Origin: an uncultured Acetatifactor sp. | GTDB taxonomy: Bacteria; Bacillota; Clostridia; Lachnospirales; Lachnospiraceae | Reading direction: 5' to 3' | Length of the DNA: 38,567 nt | Assembly: GCA_949840935.1 (NCBI GenBank) | Contig: CATKXX010000028.1 | Span: 1 to 38,567 of the forward strand | Shown here: one piece after another, positions 1 to 9,694 of the stretch | Layout of the letters: the number at the start of each line of letters is the position of its first letter | Position numbering within the stretch: the first letter of the stretch is position 1 | Notes under the pieces: generated by a model | Told to the model about the DNA's origin: nothing | Databases searched by the model: none | What the model saw: the letters and a program-made list of their open reading frames with translations, nothing else | Translations under genes and position numbers: made by a program

Positions 1-12
1 TGTAAAAAAATA

Positions 13-43
13 AGCGTGTCAGAGTTTCTACACTCTGCACGCT
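13..43 (-). terminator. Second (distal) intrinsic terminator after alaS
   Basis: Arms 13-18 plus 20-25 pair with 32-37 plus 38-43 (AGCGTG/CAGAGT against ACTCTG/CACGCT, one bulged T at 19, six-base loop). Read on the minus strand the hairpin is followed by TATTTTTTTACA, a good U-tract. On the plus strand it is followed by CTCCTTTTTC, so it may also stop a plus-strand transcript entering from the left. Confidence 0.75.
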
Positions 44-63
44 CTCCTTTTTCTCTGCTATTT

Positions 64-112
64 CAATAAAAAAAGAAATTCGGCAGAGGTTTAAAACCTC
101 TTGTCGAATTTC
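64..112 (-). terminator. Intrinsic terminator of the alaS operon
   Basis: GAAATTCG (75-82) pairs with CGAATTTC (105-112), and AGAGGTTT (85-92) pairs with AAACCTCT (94-101), with a short internal mismatch. On the minus strand the stem runs into TTTTTTTATTG (74 downward). It lies about 115 bases past the alaS stop codon and is backed by a second terminator at 13-43. Confidence 0.85.
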
Positions 113-228
113 ATTCTAAAACTTATCAATTTCTATAAGATTTCTATGAAAGATTTCTATAAATCTCAGGACATTATGAGGAAGCCTGCGCAGGGAATCG
201 GAAGGACTGTGCTCCCGCACAGCCATTC

Positions 229-2886
229 CTACGCAAGCTGGCCCTCCAGCACCCTGGCAGCCTCCTCTATGGCATTGGGAATGCCCGCGGGATTCTTTCC
301 TCCGGCCTGGGCCATCGCCGGACGGCCGCCTCCTCCTCCGCCCACCAGGGCGGCAATCCCTTTGATCAGGTTGCCTGCATGGGCACCCTTCGCCATCGCG
401 CCATCGGTAGCCATGGCAATGATGTTTACCTTGCCTTCCTGATGGGATAAGAGCACAACAACGCCCTCCCCAAGCTTTTCCTTCAGCTGGTCGCCCAGAT
501 CCCTGAGCCCGTTCATATCCACGCCGTCCACGCTGGCCGCCAGCAGCTTGACGCCTTTCACTTCCTTCACCTGATCCATGACATCCCCCAGGGCGTCCTT
601 TGCCGCTTTGGATTTCAGGGATTCCAGCTCGGAGTGCAGGCTCTTGATCTCCGCCATGGCATGGCCGCACTTCTCCACCAGGGTGGCGGGAGTGGCCTTC
701 AATGCCTTACTCGCCTCCTCCAGAGTCCTTTCCAGGTTCTTATAATAATCCAGCACGCCCTTTCCGGTCAGCGCCTCGATACGGCGCACGCCTGCCGCAA
801 CGCCTGCCTCGGACAGGATCTTGAACAGGGAGATCATGCCGGTGTTGGACACATGGGTGCCGCCGCAGAATTCCACGGAGAAATCCCCCATCCGCACCAC
901 CCGGACCTTCTCGCCGTACTTTTCCCCAAAGAGCGCCATAGCCCCGGTCTTCTTCGCCTCCTCCAGGCTCATGACCTGAGTCTCCACAGGGATATTCTCC
1001 CCAATCTTTTCGTTGACCAGCTCCTCCACCCTGTCCAGTTCTTCCCTGGTCATGGCGGCAAAGTGACTGAAGTCAAATCGGAGCCTCTCCCCGTCCACAT
1101 AGGAGCCGGACTGCTCCACATGGGTACCCAGCACCTCCCGCAGGGCTCTCTGCAGTAAGTGGGTGGCGCTGTGGTTCTTACAGGTGGCGGAACGGTTTCC
1201 CTCGTCCACGGTCAGGGTGGCCATATCCCCCACCTTGATCATGCCTCCTGTCACCGTGCCGATATGGCCCACCTTTCCGCCCATAAGCTTCACGGTGTCC
1301 TTTACCTGGAAGCTGCCGTCGGCGGTGGTGATCACGCCGGTGTCCCCGTTCTGTCCGCCCATGGTGGCGTAGAAGGGGGTCTCCTCCACGATCACGGTGC
1401 CCACATCCCCGTCGGCCAGTGCCTCCACCAGCTCCGTCTCCGTGGTCAGAACAGTGATTTTGGAATTGTGCTGTAATCTGTCATAGCCCACAAACTCCGT
1501 GGTGACGGCAGGATCGATGGACTCGTACACGGTCACGTCGGCCCCCATGTAATTGGTCACCTTGCGGGCCTTCCTTGCCGTCTCCTTCTGCTGCTCCATG
1601 CAGGCGTGGAATCCCGCCTCGTCCATGGTAAAGCCCTTCTCCTCCAGGATTTCCCCGGTGAGATCCATGGGGAAGCCGTAGGTGTCATAGAGCTTGAAGG
1701 CATTCTCCCCGGACAGCTCCGTAACGCCCGCAGCCTTCATCTCCTCCTCCATCTGGGACAGGATGCTCAGCCCCTGGTCGATGGTACGGTCAAATTTATC
1801 CTCCTCCTGGGTCAGCACCGTCAGGATAAACTCGCTCTTTTCCTCCAGCTCGGGATAACCGTCCTTACATTCGCGGATCACAGTACGGCTTAAGTCCGCA
1901 AGGAACTTGCCCCGGATGCCCAGGAGCCTTCCATGCCTTGCCGCACGGCGGATCAGACGGCGCAATACATAGCCCCTTCCCTCGTTGGAGGGCATGATGC
2001 CGTCGCTGATCATAAAGGTGGTGGAACGGATATGGTCGGTGATCAGACGCACGGACACATCCACCGCCTCCTCCTTCTGATACTCCACGCCGGCAATCTC
2101 GCATATCTTATCCCGGATGGCCTTCATGGTATCGATATCGAACACGGAGTCCACGCCCTGCACCACCACCGCCAGACGCTCCAGGCCCATACCAGTGTCG
2201 ATGTTTTTCTGGGAAAGCTCCTCGTAATGGCCCTTGCCGTCGCTCTCAAACTGGGTGAACACATTGTTCCACACTTCCATAAAGCGGTCGCAGTCACAGC
2301 CCACCTTACAGTCCGGCTTTCCGCAGCCGTATTCCACCCCCCGGTCATAATAAATCTCGGAGCAGGGGCCGCAGGGGCCCGCGCCGTGCTCCCAGAAATT
2401 GTCGCAGTCGCCGTTCTCGTCCCGGTAGAACCGGGTGATCTTCTCCGCCGGGATGCCGATCTCCTGGTTCCAGATGGCAAAGGCCTCGTCGTCCTCCCCG
2501 TAGATGGAGGGATAGAGCCTCTCAGGATCCATGCCGATGACCTCCGTCAGAAACTCCCAGCTCCAGGCGATGGCCTCATGTTTAAAATAGTCCCCGAAGG
2601 AAAAATTCCCCAGCATCTCGAAAAAGGTCAGATGCCTTGCGGTCTTGCCCACATTCTCAATATCCCCGGTGCGCACACATTTCTGGCAGGTGGTCACCCG
2701 TTTCCTGGGAGGGATCTCCTGTCCGGTAAAGTAGGGCTTCAAGGGCGCCATGCCCGCATTGATCAGCAGCAGGCTCTTGTCCGTGTGGGGCGGAACAAGG
2801 GAAAAGCTCTTCATCTTCAGATGTTCCTTGCTCTCGAAAAAGTCGAGATACATTCTTCTCAATTCATTTACGCCATATGCTTTCAT
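229..2886 (-). CDS. alaS: Alanine--tRNA ligase
   Basis: Charges tRNA-Ala with alanine in the cytoplasm and edits mischarged Ser/Gly. The 885 residues match the usual full length (about 870-880). The class II catalytic core is at the N-terminus (begins MKAYGVNELRRMYLDFF). The editing domain shows the zinc-binding HSATH motif and the later CGGTH motif, and the C-terminal C-Ala domain ends in the typical glycine-rich GGGGGGRP stretch. The ATG has an AGGAAGGA ribosome site 7 bases upstream. No T-box leader can fit, because only 75 bases separate it from the Na/Pi transporter gene, so it is probably read through from upstream or from a weak local promoter. Two tandem terminators follow it. Identification is secure. 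Confidence 0.98.
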   Translation of the reverse strand: MKAYGVNELRRMYLDFFESKEHLKMKSFSLVPPHTDKSLLLINAGMAPLKPYFTGQEIPPRKRVTTCQKCVRTGDIENVGKTARHLTFFEMLGNFSFGDYFKHEAIAWSWEFLTEVIGMDPERLYPSIYGEDDEAFAIWNQEIGIPAEKITRFYRDENGDCDNFWEHGAGPCGPCSEIYYDRGVEYGCGKPDCKVGCDCDRFMEVWNNVFTQFESDGKGHYEELSQKNIDTGMGLERLAVVVQGVDSVFDIDTMKAIRDKICEIAGVEYQKEEAVDVSVRLITDHIRSTTFMISDGIMPSNEGRGYVLRRLIRRAARHGRLLGIRGKFLADLSRTVIRECKDGYPELEEKSEFILTVLTQEEDKFDRTIDQGLSILSQMEEEMKAAGVTELSGENAFKLYDTYGFPMDLTGEILEEKGFTMDEAGFHACMEQQKETARKARKVTNYMGADVTVYESIDPAVTTEFVGYDRLQHNSKITVLTTETELVEALADGDVGTVIVEETPFYATMGGQNGDTGVITTADGSFQVKDTVKLMGGKVGHIGTVTGGMIKVGDMATLTVDEGNRSATCKNHSATHLLQRALREVLGTHVEQSGSYVDGERLRFDFSHFAAMTREELDRVEELVNEKIGENIPVETQVMSLEEAKKTGAMALFGEKYGEKVRVVRMGDFSVEFCGGTHVSNTGMISLFKILSEAGVAAGVRRIEALTGKGVLDYYKNLERTLEEASKALKATPATLVEKCGHAMAEIKSLHSELESLKSKAAKDALGDVMDQVKEVKGVKLLAASVDGVDMNGLRDLGDQLKEKLGEGVVVLLSHQEGKVNIIAMATDGAMAKGAHAGNLIKGIAALVGGGGGGRPAMAQAGGKNPAGIPNAIEEAARVLEGQLA

Positions 2887-2961
2887 GGGTTTGTCCTTCC
2901 TGTTATAAAAGATTCTTTCGATAGGATAACACTTTTTTCCCGCTTTGTATAGTGAAAAAAT

Positions 2962-4722
2962 CTATTCGGAACGCATCCGGGCGAGGGAATACTTTTCCCC
3001 ATACGCCTGAAACTGCCTCTGAAAGGCTTCGCTGTCCTCCCGGATATTGCGAAGCGACTCGTGGAGGTTCAGATTATGCCGCGCCATATCCGCCACACAT
3101 CCGGCAATATTGGAGCAATGGTCAGCCGTGCGCTCCAGGTCGGTAAGCAGGTCGGCCCACACAAACCCCGCATCGATGGAGCAAAGGCCCTGCTGCATAC
3201 GGAGGATGTGACGCGTGCGCATCTGCTCCTTCAGCTGGTCGATGACCTGCTCAAGAGGCTCCACCTGCGCCACTGCCTCCGGGTCGTCCGACAGAAAGGC
3301 CTCCAGGGATATCCCCAGGATTTCTTCCACAGCGGAACAAAGGGTCTTAAGCTCCGATGAGGCGGAGGCGGTAAACAGCAGCTCCTTTCCCTCCATTTCC
3401 TCCGCTGCCTCCAAAAGGTTTACCGCATGGTCGGAAATACGCTCAAAGTCCCCTATGATCTTCAGAAGCTTCGCCGCCTCCGCGTTATCCTCCCTGCTGA
3501 TCTGCCTTGTGCTCAGCTTCACCAGATAAGTCCCCAGAATATCCTCGTAATAATCCGTCTTCTCCTCCCTGCGGCGCACGGACGCTGCCAGCTCCGGCGA
3601 GCGCTCCCACAGAAAGCTCATGCCCTCCTTTAAGGCCCTGACAGCCTCCCGGGCCATGTCCGCCGCCACCCCGCGGCAGCGCTCCAGCGCCACAGGCGGA
3701 GTGTTCAGCAGCCTCTCGTCCAGCTCCGGCTGTTCTTCGGGCTGTCCGGCGTCGGGCACCAGACGGATGACCAGCCTCTCCAGGAGGCCTGACAGCGGAA
3801 GCATCAGCAGGGTACACAGGATATTAAAGACCGAATGTGCCACAGCGATACCGAACAGCGAAGCGGGGGCCTCTAAAAATGCCGGCCGGAATATCCCCCT
3901 CACCAGGCTGAACACGGTCAGCCATACCGCCGTCCCTATCACATTAAAGGATAAATGCACCAGCGCCGCACGCTTTGCATTCTTATTCGCCCCCAGGGAG
4001 GACAGCATGGCCGTAACGCAGGTGCCGATATTCTGTCCCATAATGACGGGGATTGCCGCGCCAAAGGATATCTGCCCCGTGACTGCCAGGGCCTGCAAGA
4101 TTCCCACGGAGGCGGAGCTTGATTGCAGGACCGCCGTGAGAAACGTCCCTGCTGCCACCCCCAGGATCGGGTTTTGGAACAAAAGAAAGAGCTCCTGAAA
4201 GCCCTGCACCTCACGGAGCCCGGAAACGGCCCCCGACATGGTCTCCATGCCGGTCATCAGCGTCGCAAAGCCCAAGAGGATCATACCCGTATCCTTCCTC
4301 CGCTCTGACTTACCGAACATGTAAAAGATGATGCCGGCCAGCGCCAGAGCCGGGGTCAGGGAGGATGGCTTCAGGAGCCTCACAAAAACATTGCCGCTGT
4401 CGATCCCCGCAAGGCTTAAAAGCCACGCTGTAACCGTAGTCCCGATATTGGCCCCCATGATCACGTTGATCGCCTGCTTCAGGGTCATAAGGCCTGAATT
4501 CACAAAGCCCACCACCATCACCGTAGTGGCCGACGAGCTCTGGATCGCTGCCGTAATACCAAGCCCTGTCAGCAGGCCCGCAATCCTGTTTGTCGTAAAT
4601 TTCCCGAGAAGCGCCCGCAGCCCTCCCCCTGCCCGGCGCTCCAGTGCCTGTCCCATAATGTTCATGCCAAACAGAAACAGGCTCAGTCCGCCCACCAGTG
4701 TCAGCACATTGAAAATGTCCAT
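2962..4722 (-). CDS. Na/Pi cotransporter family protein with C-terminal PhoU domain
   Basis: Probable sodium-dependent phosphate transporter of the NptA/YjbB type in the cytoplasmic membrane. The 586 residues start with a hydrophobic segment and carry the two inverted Na/Pi repeats, each with the QSSSA signature (QSSSATT at residues 61-67, QSSSAS at 200-205). The second half of the membrane region ends near residue 320. Residues from about 345 to the end form a soluble, helix-rich PhoU-like domain. In this family the PhoU part is thought to regulate flux, and direction (uptake or export) cannot be told from sequence. It lies between the PAP2 phosphatase gene (66 bases upstream) and alaS. Phosphate released by the phosphatase could be its substrate, but that link is inference. 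Confidence 0.93.
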   Translation of the reverse strand: MDIFNVLTLVGGLSLFLFGMNIMGQALERRAGGGLRALLGKFTTNRIAGLLTGLGITAAIQSSSATTVMVVGFVNSGLMTLKQAINVIMGANIGTTVTAWLLSLAGIDSGNVFVRLLKPSSLTPALALAGIIFYMFGKSERRKDTGMILLGFATLMTGMETMSGAVSGLREVQGFQELFLLFQNPILGVAAGTFLTAVLQSSSASVGILQALAVTGQISFGAAIPVIMGQNIGTCVTAMLSSLGANKNAKRAALVHLSFNVIGTAVWLTVFSLVRGIFRPAFLEAPASLFGIAVAHSVFNILCTLLMLPLSGLLERLVIRLVPDAGQPEEQPELDERLLNTPPVALERCRGVAADMAREAVRALKEGMSFLWERSPELAASVRRREEKTDYYEDILGTYLVKLSTRQISREDNAEAAKLLKIIGDFERISDHAVNLLEAAEEMEGKELLFTASASSELKTLCSAVEEILGISLEAFLSDDPEAVAQVEPLEQVIDQLKEQMRTRHILRMQQGLCSIDAGFVWADLLTDLERTADHCSNIAGCVADMARHNLNLHESLRNIREDSEAFQRQFQAYGEKYSLARMRSE

Positions 4723-4788
4723 AGAGTTTTTTCCTTTTCCTGTTTTTGATTAGTATTACTCCATGGACAATATTTTATCGGCTCCGCA

Positions 4789-5298
4789 TCAAATCCGTAA
4801 ATTTCTAATCAGCCGGCAGCCTCCATACCCGGCAATGATTCCCACTGTCACGCCTCCCAGGATGTCCGTTGGATAATGCACATACAGATACATCCTGGAA
4901 AAGGCGATCAGCACCGCCAGGAGCAGGGCCGGCTTCCACAGCCTCCCTTCCCCCGCAAAATAAAGCGCCGCCACCGCGGCAAAGGACGCAGCCGTGTGCC
5001 CTGAGGGGAAGGAGAAATCCCCCGGCCTCGGGATCAGAAGCCCCACCGCGGCATTTACATCACAGGGCCTGGTTCTCGCAAACAGCGGCTTCAGTATTTC
5101 GTTACACAAAACCAGCTCCAGGCACAATGCCGCCCCCAGGATCAGCCCGCTCTTTCTCGTCCTGGGGATCAGGAGCAGGACTGCCGCCAACAGGATCCAG
5201 ACCATCCCCCTGTCACCCAGCCTGGTGATCAGGGGCCAGAAACCATCCCAAAAAGGGCTGCGGATCATCTGTATCCTGTTCAAAAGCTCTATTTCCAT
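4789..5298 (-). CDS. PAP2-family membrane phosphatase
   Basis: Membrane-bound acid phosphatase of the PAP2 superfamily, probably acting on a lipid phosphate such as undecaprenyl pyrophosphate or phosphatidylglycerophosphate at the outer face of the membrane. All three catalytic motifs are present: KPLFARTRP (residues 70-78), PSGH (98-101) and SRMYLYVHYPTD (S134, R135, H141, D145). The 169 residues contain about five hydrophobic segments, the normal size of the short BcrC/YwoA-like members. It is 39 bases downstream of the SGNH protein gene and 66 bases upstream of the Na/Pi transporter gene, consistent with one transcript. Substrate is not decidable from sequence. Confidence 0.92.
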   Translation of the reverse strand: MEIELLNRIQMIRSPFWDGFWPLITRLGDRGMVWILLAAVLLLIPRTRKSGLILGAALCLELVLCNEILKPLFARTRPCDVNAAVGLLIPRPGDFSFPSGHTAASFAAVAALYFAGEGRLWKPALLLAVLIAFSRMYLYVHYPTDILGGVTVGIIAGYGGCRLIRNLRI

Positions 5299-5337
5299 TT
5301 CCTAACTGCCCCTCTCTGCTATACCTATACCTATGCC

Positions 5338-6420
5338 TCAATCCACACAATTATGCTGCCCGGCCTGGGATATTCTATAAGAAGTATAGTCATATTCCGA
5401 ATATAGCTCCCTGATGCAGTCATAGTATTCTTCTAAATTATCTTCTGTCAACAGACCTGACCCTGCATTGATCATCTGTAGTATTTCTGAGTTGATCCAT
5501 TCCCCATAATGTATACTGTCGGTATAATTATCCAAATCCTCTATAATGTCAATCCGGAAACTGAAATCATATACTTGGACATTCTCAGCAGAAAGCAGGA
5601 TTTGCACCCCCAATTTCTGTGCTTCCAGCTGACTGTCCAACTGCTTTGTCCTTACCAGTGCCTCCCAGTAACAGATACTATAAGGCGGAAAAAAGAAGTA
5701 AAATGTAGTATCCGGATATTCCTCGGCCAGCGCCAGAAAATTAACGCTCACATTTTCTTCAATCTGCCGGATATCCGCCTCTGTCAACTGACATTCTTCC
5801 TCTCTCTCCTCAAGCAGCTCGTAGGAAGACAGAACAATATCCTTTCCGAAGGTTTTATAAACACTCCAATTTCCATACTCATCCATGGTGGGAGTTTTCT
5901 GTCCTGACCTGGTATAATTCAGCACAGCTATCGTCTTTGGCAAGACCTCTTTGTTCAACAGATAATTCACATCGTTAAAAGGATTCCTGTCATATAAATA
6001 CACCGGATAGCCTTCATATTCGTCCTGATACGCAGGTGCGTTCAGTCTGCTTCCATCCATACTGCACAAAACATTTCTCACATTGTCATTATAGGAAAAA
6101 GCCCGCCTGATATTTTCGCTGGATTCATGAAAGCTGGCTCCCGAATTTGCAATCTTGATTGCCTGCGCCCCCCAGAGTTCATCAAATTCGCTGCATTTGA
6201 AATTCTGGCACATGCTGGTTCCGGTAATGATGCTATCATAATCATAATATCTCGCAATTCCATCATTCTGATACCTCTCATCCTTTAGGGGATATTCCAG
6301 GAAATCCTGCCCCTTATGGTAATGCAAAAAGGGGTCAACAAACATGGTGATTCCTCCCCATACAATCAGTACAGCCACCGTACATCCAATCACCAAAAGA
6401 TTCCATGTTCTCGCTTTCAT
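5338..6420 (-). CDS. Membrane-anchored SGNH-hydrolase-like protein partnered with MBOAT (AlgX/DltD-like)
   Basis: Probably the extracytoplasmic transferase or esterase that works with the adjacent MBOAT in O-acylation of a surface polymer. The 360 residues start with one hydrophobic segment (about 8-27), leaving the rest outside the cell. A GTSM motif places a likely nucleophile at S69, and DSIHY near the C-terminus gives D301 and H304 in the D-x-x-H arrangement of SGNH enzymes. The remainder is not recognisable by eye. The start has an AGGAG site 8 bases upstream. It begins 44 bases after the MBOAT stop codon. Base composition is clearly more AT-rich than in the genes on either side, as in the MBOAT gene, which suggests the pair arrived together. 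The acyl donor and acceptor are unknown. Confidence 0.75.
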   Translation of the reverse strand: MKARTWNLLVIGCTVAVLIVWGGITMFVDPFLHYHKGQDFLEYPLKDERYQNDGIARYYDYDSIITGTSMCQNFKCSEFDELWGAQAIKIANSGASFHESSENIRRAFSYNDNVRNVLCSMDGSRLNAPAYQDEYEGYPVYLYDRNPFNDVNYLLNKEVLPKTIAVLNYTRSGQKTPTMDEYGNWSVYKTFGKDIVLSSYELLEEREEECQLTEADIRQIEENVSVNFLALAEEYPDTTFYFFFPPYSICYWEALVRTKQLDSQLEAQKLGVQILLSAENVQVYDFSFRIDIIEDLDNYTDSIHYGEWINSEILQMINAGSGLLTEDNLEEYYDCIRELYSEYDYTSYRISQAGQHNCVD

Positions 6421-6464
6421 ACAGATTCACTCCTGTTTCTTTTCGAGACTGATTTCAAATTCCA

Positions 6465-7925
6465 TTAAAAATTGAAATACAAAAAAGTTGTCAGGCCGGA
6501 CAGGGAAACAATGGACCACACCAGTAACACCACACTGCCCACTGCGTTTCCTGCACAAGGCCTCCATTTCCTTTCCTGACAGTTTCGGGGAATCAACACC
6601 AGGAAAAGCGCCACCGTCAGCAGGACAGTAAGATGTATTGCGGGAAAGCGCCCTGCAAAAGCGCCGAGGAATGCCACATGGTCTTCTATATATGTAAATT
6701 CCAGCAGATCAAATTGCGCCAGCAGTCCCTCGCTCACTCGCCATTTCCAGGGCTTGAGCAGTTTTCCGAAAAGAATACCAGCCTGCTTCAAAGAATCCGC
6801 GCGGAAAATGAGCCATGTCAGGTCAATAAAGGTAAATGTCATAATCCAACGCAGGGCTTTGGGAATCCGCTCCCATACCTTCCCAAACAGCCTGCATAAC
6901 ACATTGGCAATCCCATGAATCACACCCCACAAAATAAAAGTCCAGGCTGCACCATGCCATATGCCGCTGAGCAAAAAGACGATCATGACATTCCCCATGG
7001 TGCGTACCTTTCCTCTCCGGCTCCCTCCCAACGGAAAATAAACATATGTGCGCAGAAAACGGGTAAGCGTCATATGCCATCTCTGCCAGAATTCCAGAAT
7101 AGATGTGGCCTTATAAGGAGAACGAAAGTTCACCGGCAGGTCGAGATGAAACATATTAGCAATCCCACAGGCCATATCACAATATCCGCTGAAATCAAAA
7201 TAAATCTGCAGCGTATACAGTACAGACAAAATCACCACATCCACAGCTGTCAGCATTTCGGCATTTCCAAACCCCCAGTCGGCTCCTCTGCCCAGAGCAT
7301 CTGCAATCAGCACTTTTTTAAACAGGCCGACGGCAAACAGATAGATCCCCCTTGCCAGCTTGTCCTGATCCATCCTCTTTCTGGACGGTTCGCAAAACTG
7401 CGGGATTATCTCCCTATGCAGCACAATGGGGCCTGCCACCAGTTGAGGAAAAAAGGTGACAAACAGGACATAATCAACAAACGCATACCCCTTTGTCTCC
7501 ATCCGAAAAGAATCCACCAGATAGGAAATCTGCTGAAAAGTAAAGAAACTGATTCCCAGAGGCATTAAAATTTTCCCTGCTGAATAATCCGTATGAAACA
7601 GCATGTTCACATTTGCAAGGAAAAAATTAAAATACTTAAAATAAAAGATCACACCCAAATTAGCCGAAATCCCCGCCCCCAGGAGCAGCTTCCGTTTTCT
7701 TATGTCCTTCTGTCGATGCATCAGGCCGGAACAGCCAAAGTTAAACAGAATACTTCCCACGATCAACAGCAGATACGTAATGTGGAAATAAGCGTAAAAC
7801 CACAATGACATACCTGTAAGCACCCACTTTGCCGCCGTTTCTTTTCCCAGTCTGTTCAGGCCAAAATACATCAAAAGCGTCGTCGGCAGGAAAAACAAAA
7901 TGAAAATGTAAGAATTAAACAGCAA
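6465..7925 (-). CDS. MBOAT-family O-acyltransferase (AlgI/DltB/PatA-like)
   Basis: Polytopic membrane O-acyltransferase expected to pass an acyl group, usually acetyl, across the membrane to a surface polysaccharide through a partner SGNH protein. The 486 residues have many hydrophobic segments and the family's histidine motifs: WQRWHMTL (H284) and GIWHGAAW (H324, the presumed catalytic His). The PQLVAGPI and YFDFSGYCDMA stretches are typical of the AlgI branch. The start is TTG, with AGGAG eight bases upstream; no ATG gives a better start. It follows the Hsp70 gene after only 23 bases. Composition is AT-rich compared with the chaperone genes. The neighbour is not a dlt operon (no dltA or dltC), so teichoic acid D-alanylation is unlikely. 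Confidence 0.92.
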   Translation of the reverse strand: MLFNSYIFILFFLPTTLLMYFGLNRLGKETAAKWVLTGMSLWFYAYFHITYLLLIVGSILFNFGCSGLMHRQKDIRKRKLLLGAGISANLGVIFYFKYFNFFLANVNMLFHTDYSAGKILMPLGISFFTFQQISYLVDSFRMETKGYAFVDYVLFVTFFPQLVAGPIVLHREIIPQFCEPSRKRMDQDKLARGIYLFAVGLFKKVLIADALGRGADWGFGNAEMLTAVDVVILSVLYTLQIYFDFSGYCDMACGIANMFHLDLPVNFRSPYKATSILEFWQRWHMTLTRFLRTYVYFPLGGSRRGKVRTMGNVMIVFLLSGIWHGAAWTFILWGVIHGIANVLCRLFGKVWERIPKALRWIMTFTFIDLTWLIFRADSLKQAGILFGKLLKPWKWRVSEGLLAQFDLLEFTYIEDHVAFLGAFAGRFPAIHLTVLLTVALFLVLIPRNCQERKWRPCAGNAVGSVVLLVWSIVSLSGLTTFLYFNF

Positions 7926-7948
7926 CGCCTAATCTCCTTTTATCTTTT

Positions 7949-9634
7949 CTAATCATCCTCTTTCTCAAGGATTTCATTTAATGCCTCCCTGGCATCCACG
8001 ATCTCGTCGTGCTCCCCCTTATCCAGCGCCGCCTCAAAGGCTGTAATATAGTGATCCAGCTTCTTTCTGCGGTCGCCCAGGGCTTCCTCATACATCCTCT
8101 CCGCCCGCAGCAGCACCAGCCGGTTCTCCTCAAAGTCCCGGGGCTGAAGCTTTAAATAGGCCAGCTCCTCCATACGCCTGGTGATCTCCTCGTCCGTCAT
8201 CTGGTTCTCCTGGCCTTTGATGATCATCTTCTGCTTCTCCCCCGTGGAGTTGACAGTGACCTCCACCTCCAGAAGGGAATTGATATCGTAGGTATATGTG
8301 ACGTCTATGGATTCCTGCCCCCTGGGCGCCCTGGGGATCTCCACCATCAGCTCTCCCAGGTAGAGGTTATTTTTGGAAAAACGGCTCTCCCCCTGCAGAA
8401 TCTTCACGCAGACCTTCTCCTGATTGTCCCGCACGGTATAGAGGCGCTCCGTATGGCTTGCGGGGATAACGGTATTCCTCTCGATAATGGGACAGAACCT
8501 CCCGTTCTCGTACCGGCCCTCCTCATATTCCACCACCACATCCGTACCCAGTGTAAAGGAGCAGACATCCGTCAGGATCACTTCCCTGACCTCCTCCCTG
8601 CGCTCCTTCATGGCAGCCTGGACGGCGGCCCCCAGCGCCACCGTCTCATCGGGATTCAGCTTCGTATCCGGGAATTTGCGGAACAGGCGGATCAGGAAAT
8701 CCCTGACAAGGGAAAGCCTGGTAGCCCCTCCGATCAGCAGCACCTCATCGATGTCGCCCAGCTTCAGTCCCGCGTCCGACAGACTCTTTTTCACCGGCTC
8801 GCGTATCTTCATAAGGAGTTCCTCACAGGCATCCTCGTACTCCCTGGCAGTAACGGTCTCCTCCAGCATTTCCTCCTGGTACAGAAAGCTCATGACCACC
8901 TGATCCTTCCCGCTGATTTCCCGTTTCGCCTTCTCCGCCTGGCGGTACAGCCTGACCTGCTCCTTCTCATCCAGCTTTTGAAGCTGCAGCTTACGCTTCT
9001 GAAGAAACAGCCTTGCCATCACCTCCGTGAAGTCCTCGCCGCCCAGGTAATTGTCCCCCGCTACGGCCCTGACCTCCAGGATATTATGGTACAGCTCCAG
9101 GATGGATACGTCAAAGGTGCCGCCGCCCAGGTCAAATACCAGGAAACGGGTATCCTGAGTCTTGTCGTACAGGCCGTACGCCACAGCGGCCGCCGTGGGC
9201 TCGGAGATCATGCGCTCCACCCGAAGCCCTGCCAGCTCTCCCGCGCGCTTGGTGGCTTTCCTTCTCTTATCGTCAAAATACGCGGGGACGCTGATCACCG
9301 CCTCGGTGACCTCCTCACCCAGCCAGCTCTCCGCATCCTCCTTCAGGGCGCGAAGTATCATGCTGGACAGCTCCTCCGGCCTGAAATGCCTCCCGCTTAA
9401 GACATAATCCCTCTCCGTACCCATGCTCCGCTTAAAGGTCTGCGCCACAGAACCGGGATAGAGGCTCATACGTTCCCTGGCGGTCTCCCCTACATAGACA
9501 TTCCCTTCTTCGTCCACACTGACCACGGAGGGCGTCAGGTTCTTCCCCAGCCTGTTGGGGATGATCCTAGGCCCCTCCTCCGAAAAATACGCTATCAGGC
9601 TGTTTGTGGTTCCCAAATCAATTCCTACTATCAT
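7949..9634 (-). CDS. hscC: HscC-type Hsp70 chaperone
   Basis: ATP-dependent Hsp70-family chaperone of the short HscC type rather than housekeeping DnaK. It has 561 residues, close to E. coli HscC (about 556) and shorter than DnaK (about 610-640). The nucleotide-binding motifs are intact: GIDLGTTNS (residues 4-12), DLGGGTFD (168-175) and LIGGATR (300-306). The substrate-binding beta domain follows (about 360-480), and the alpha lid is short, ending in an acidic tail without a DnaK-type C-terminus. There is no grpE or dnaJ beside it. Instead the gene 60 bases upstream encodes a J-like TPR protein, the same pairing as hscC with djlB/djlC in E. coli. The ATG has a GAGGGAG site. Clients are unknown. 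Confidence 0.9.
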   Translation of the reverse strand: MIVGIDLGTTNSLIAYFSEEGPRIIPNRLGKNLTPSVVSVDEEGNVYVGETARERMSLYPGSVAQTFKRSMGTERDYVLSGRHFRPEELSSMILRALKEDAESWLGEEVTEAVISVPAYFDDKRRKATKRAGELAGLRVERMISEPTAAAVAYGLYDKTQDTRFLVFDLGGGTFDVSILELYHNILEVRAVAGDNYLGGEDFTEVMARLFLQKRKLQLQKLDEKEQVRLYRQAEKAKREISGKDQVVMSFLYQEEMLEETVTAREYEDACEELLMKIREPVKKSLSDAGLKLGDIDEVLLIGGATRLSLVRDFLIRLFRKFPDTKLNPDETVALGAAVQAAMKERREEVREVILTDVCSFTLGTDVVVEYEEGRYENGRFCPIIERNTVIPASHTERLYTVRDNQEKVCVKILQGESRFSKNNLYLGELMVEIPRAPRGQESIDVTYTYDINSLLEVEVTVNSTGEKQKMIIKGQENQMTDEEITRRMEELAYLKLQPRDFEENRLVLLRAERMYEEALGDRRKKLDHYITAFEAALDKGEHDEIVDAREALNEILEKEDD

Positions 9635-9694
9635 GTACTCCCTCGTTTCCTGAATTTTTAACCTCTGAATATTTGTCCATTCGACTGAGTATAC

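Noticed and set aside
1933..2952. Long plus-strand open frame of 339 codons opposite alaS
   Set aside because: It lies entirely opposite a certain gene, has a His/Leu-rich composition typical of antisense frames in GC-rich DNA and no ribosome site.
2887..2961. T-box leader for alaS
   Set aside because: Only 75 bases are available and no specifier stem or T-box sequence is visible; the same holds for the 60 bases before glyS.
5338..7925. dlt operon for teichoic acid D-alanylation
   Set aside because: No dltA or dltC homologue is present, and the pair fits the broader AlgI/AlgX-like O-acylation type.
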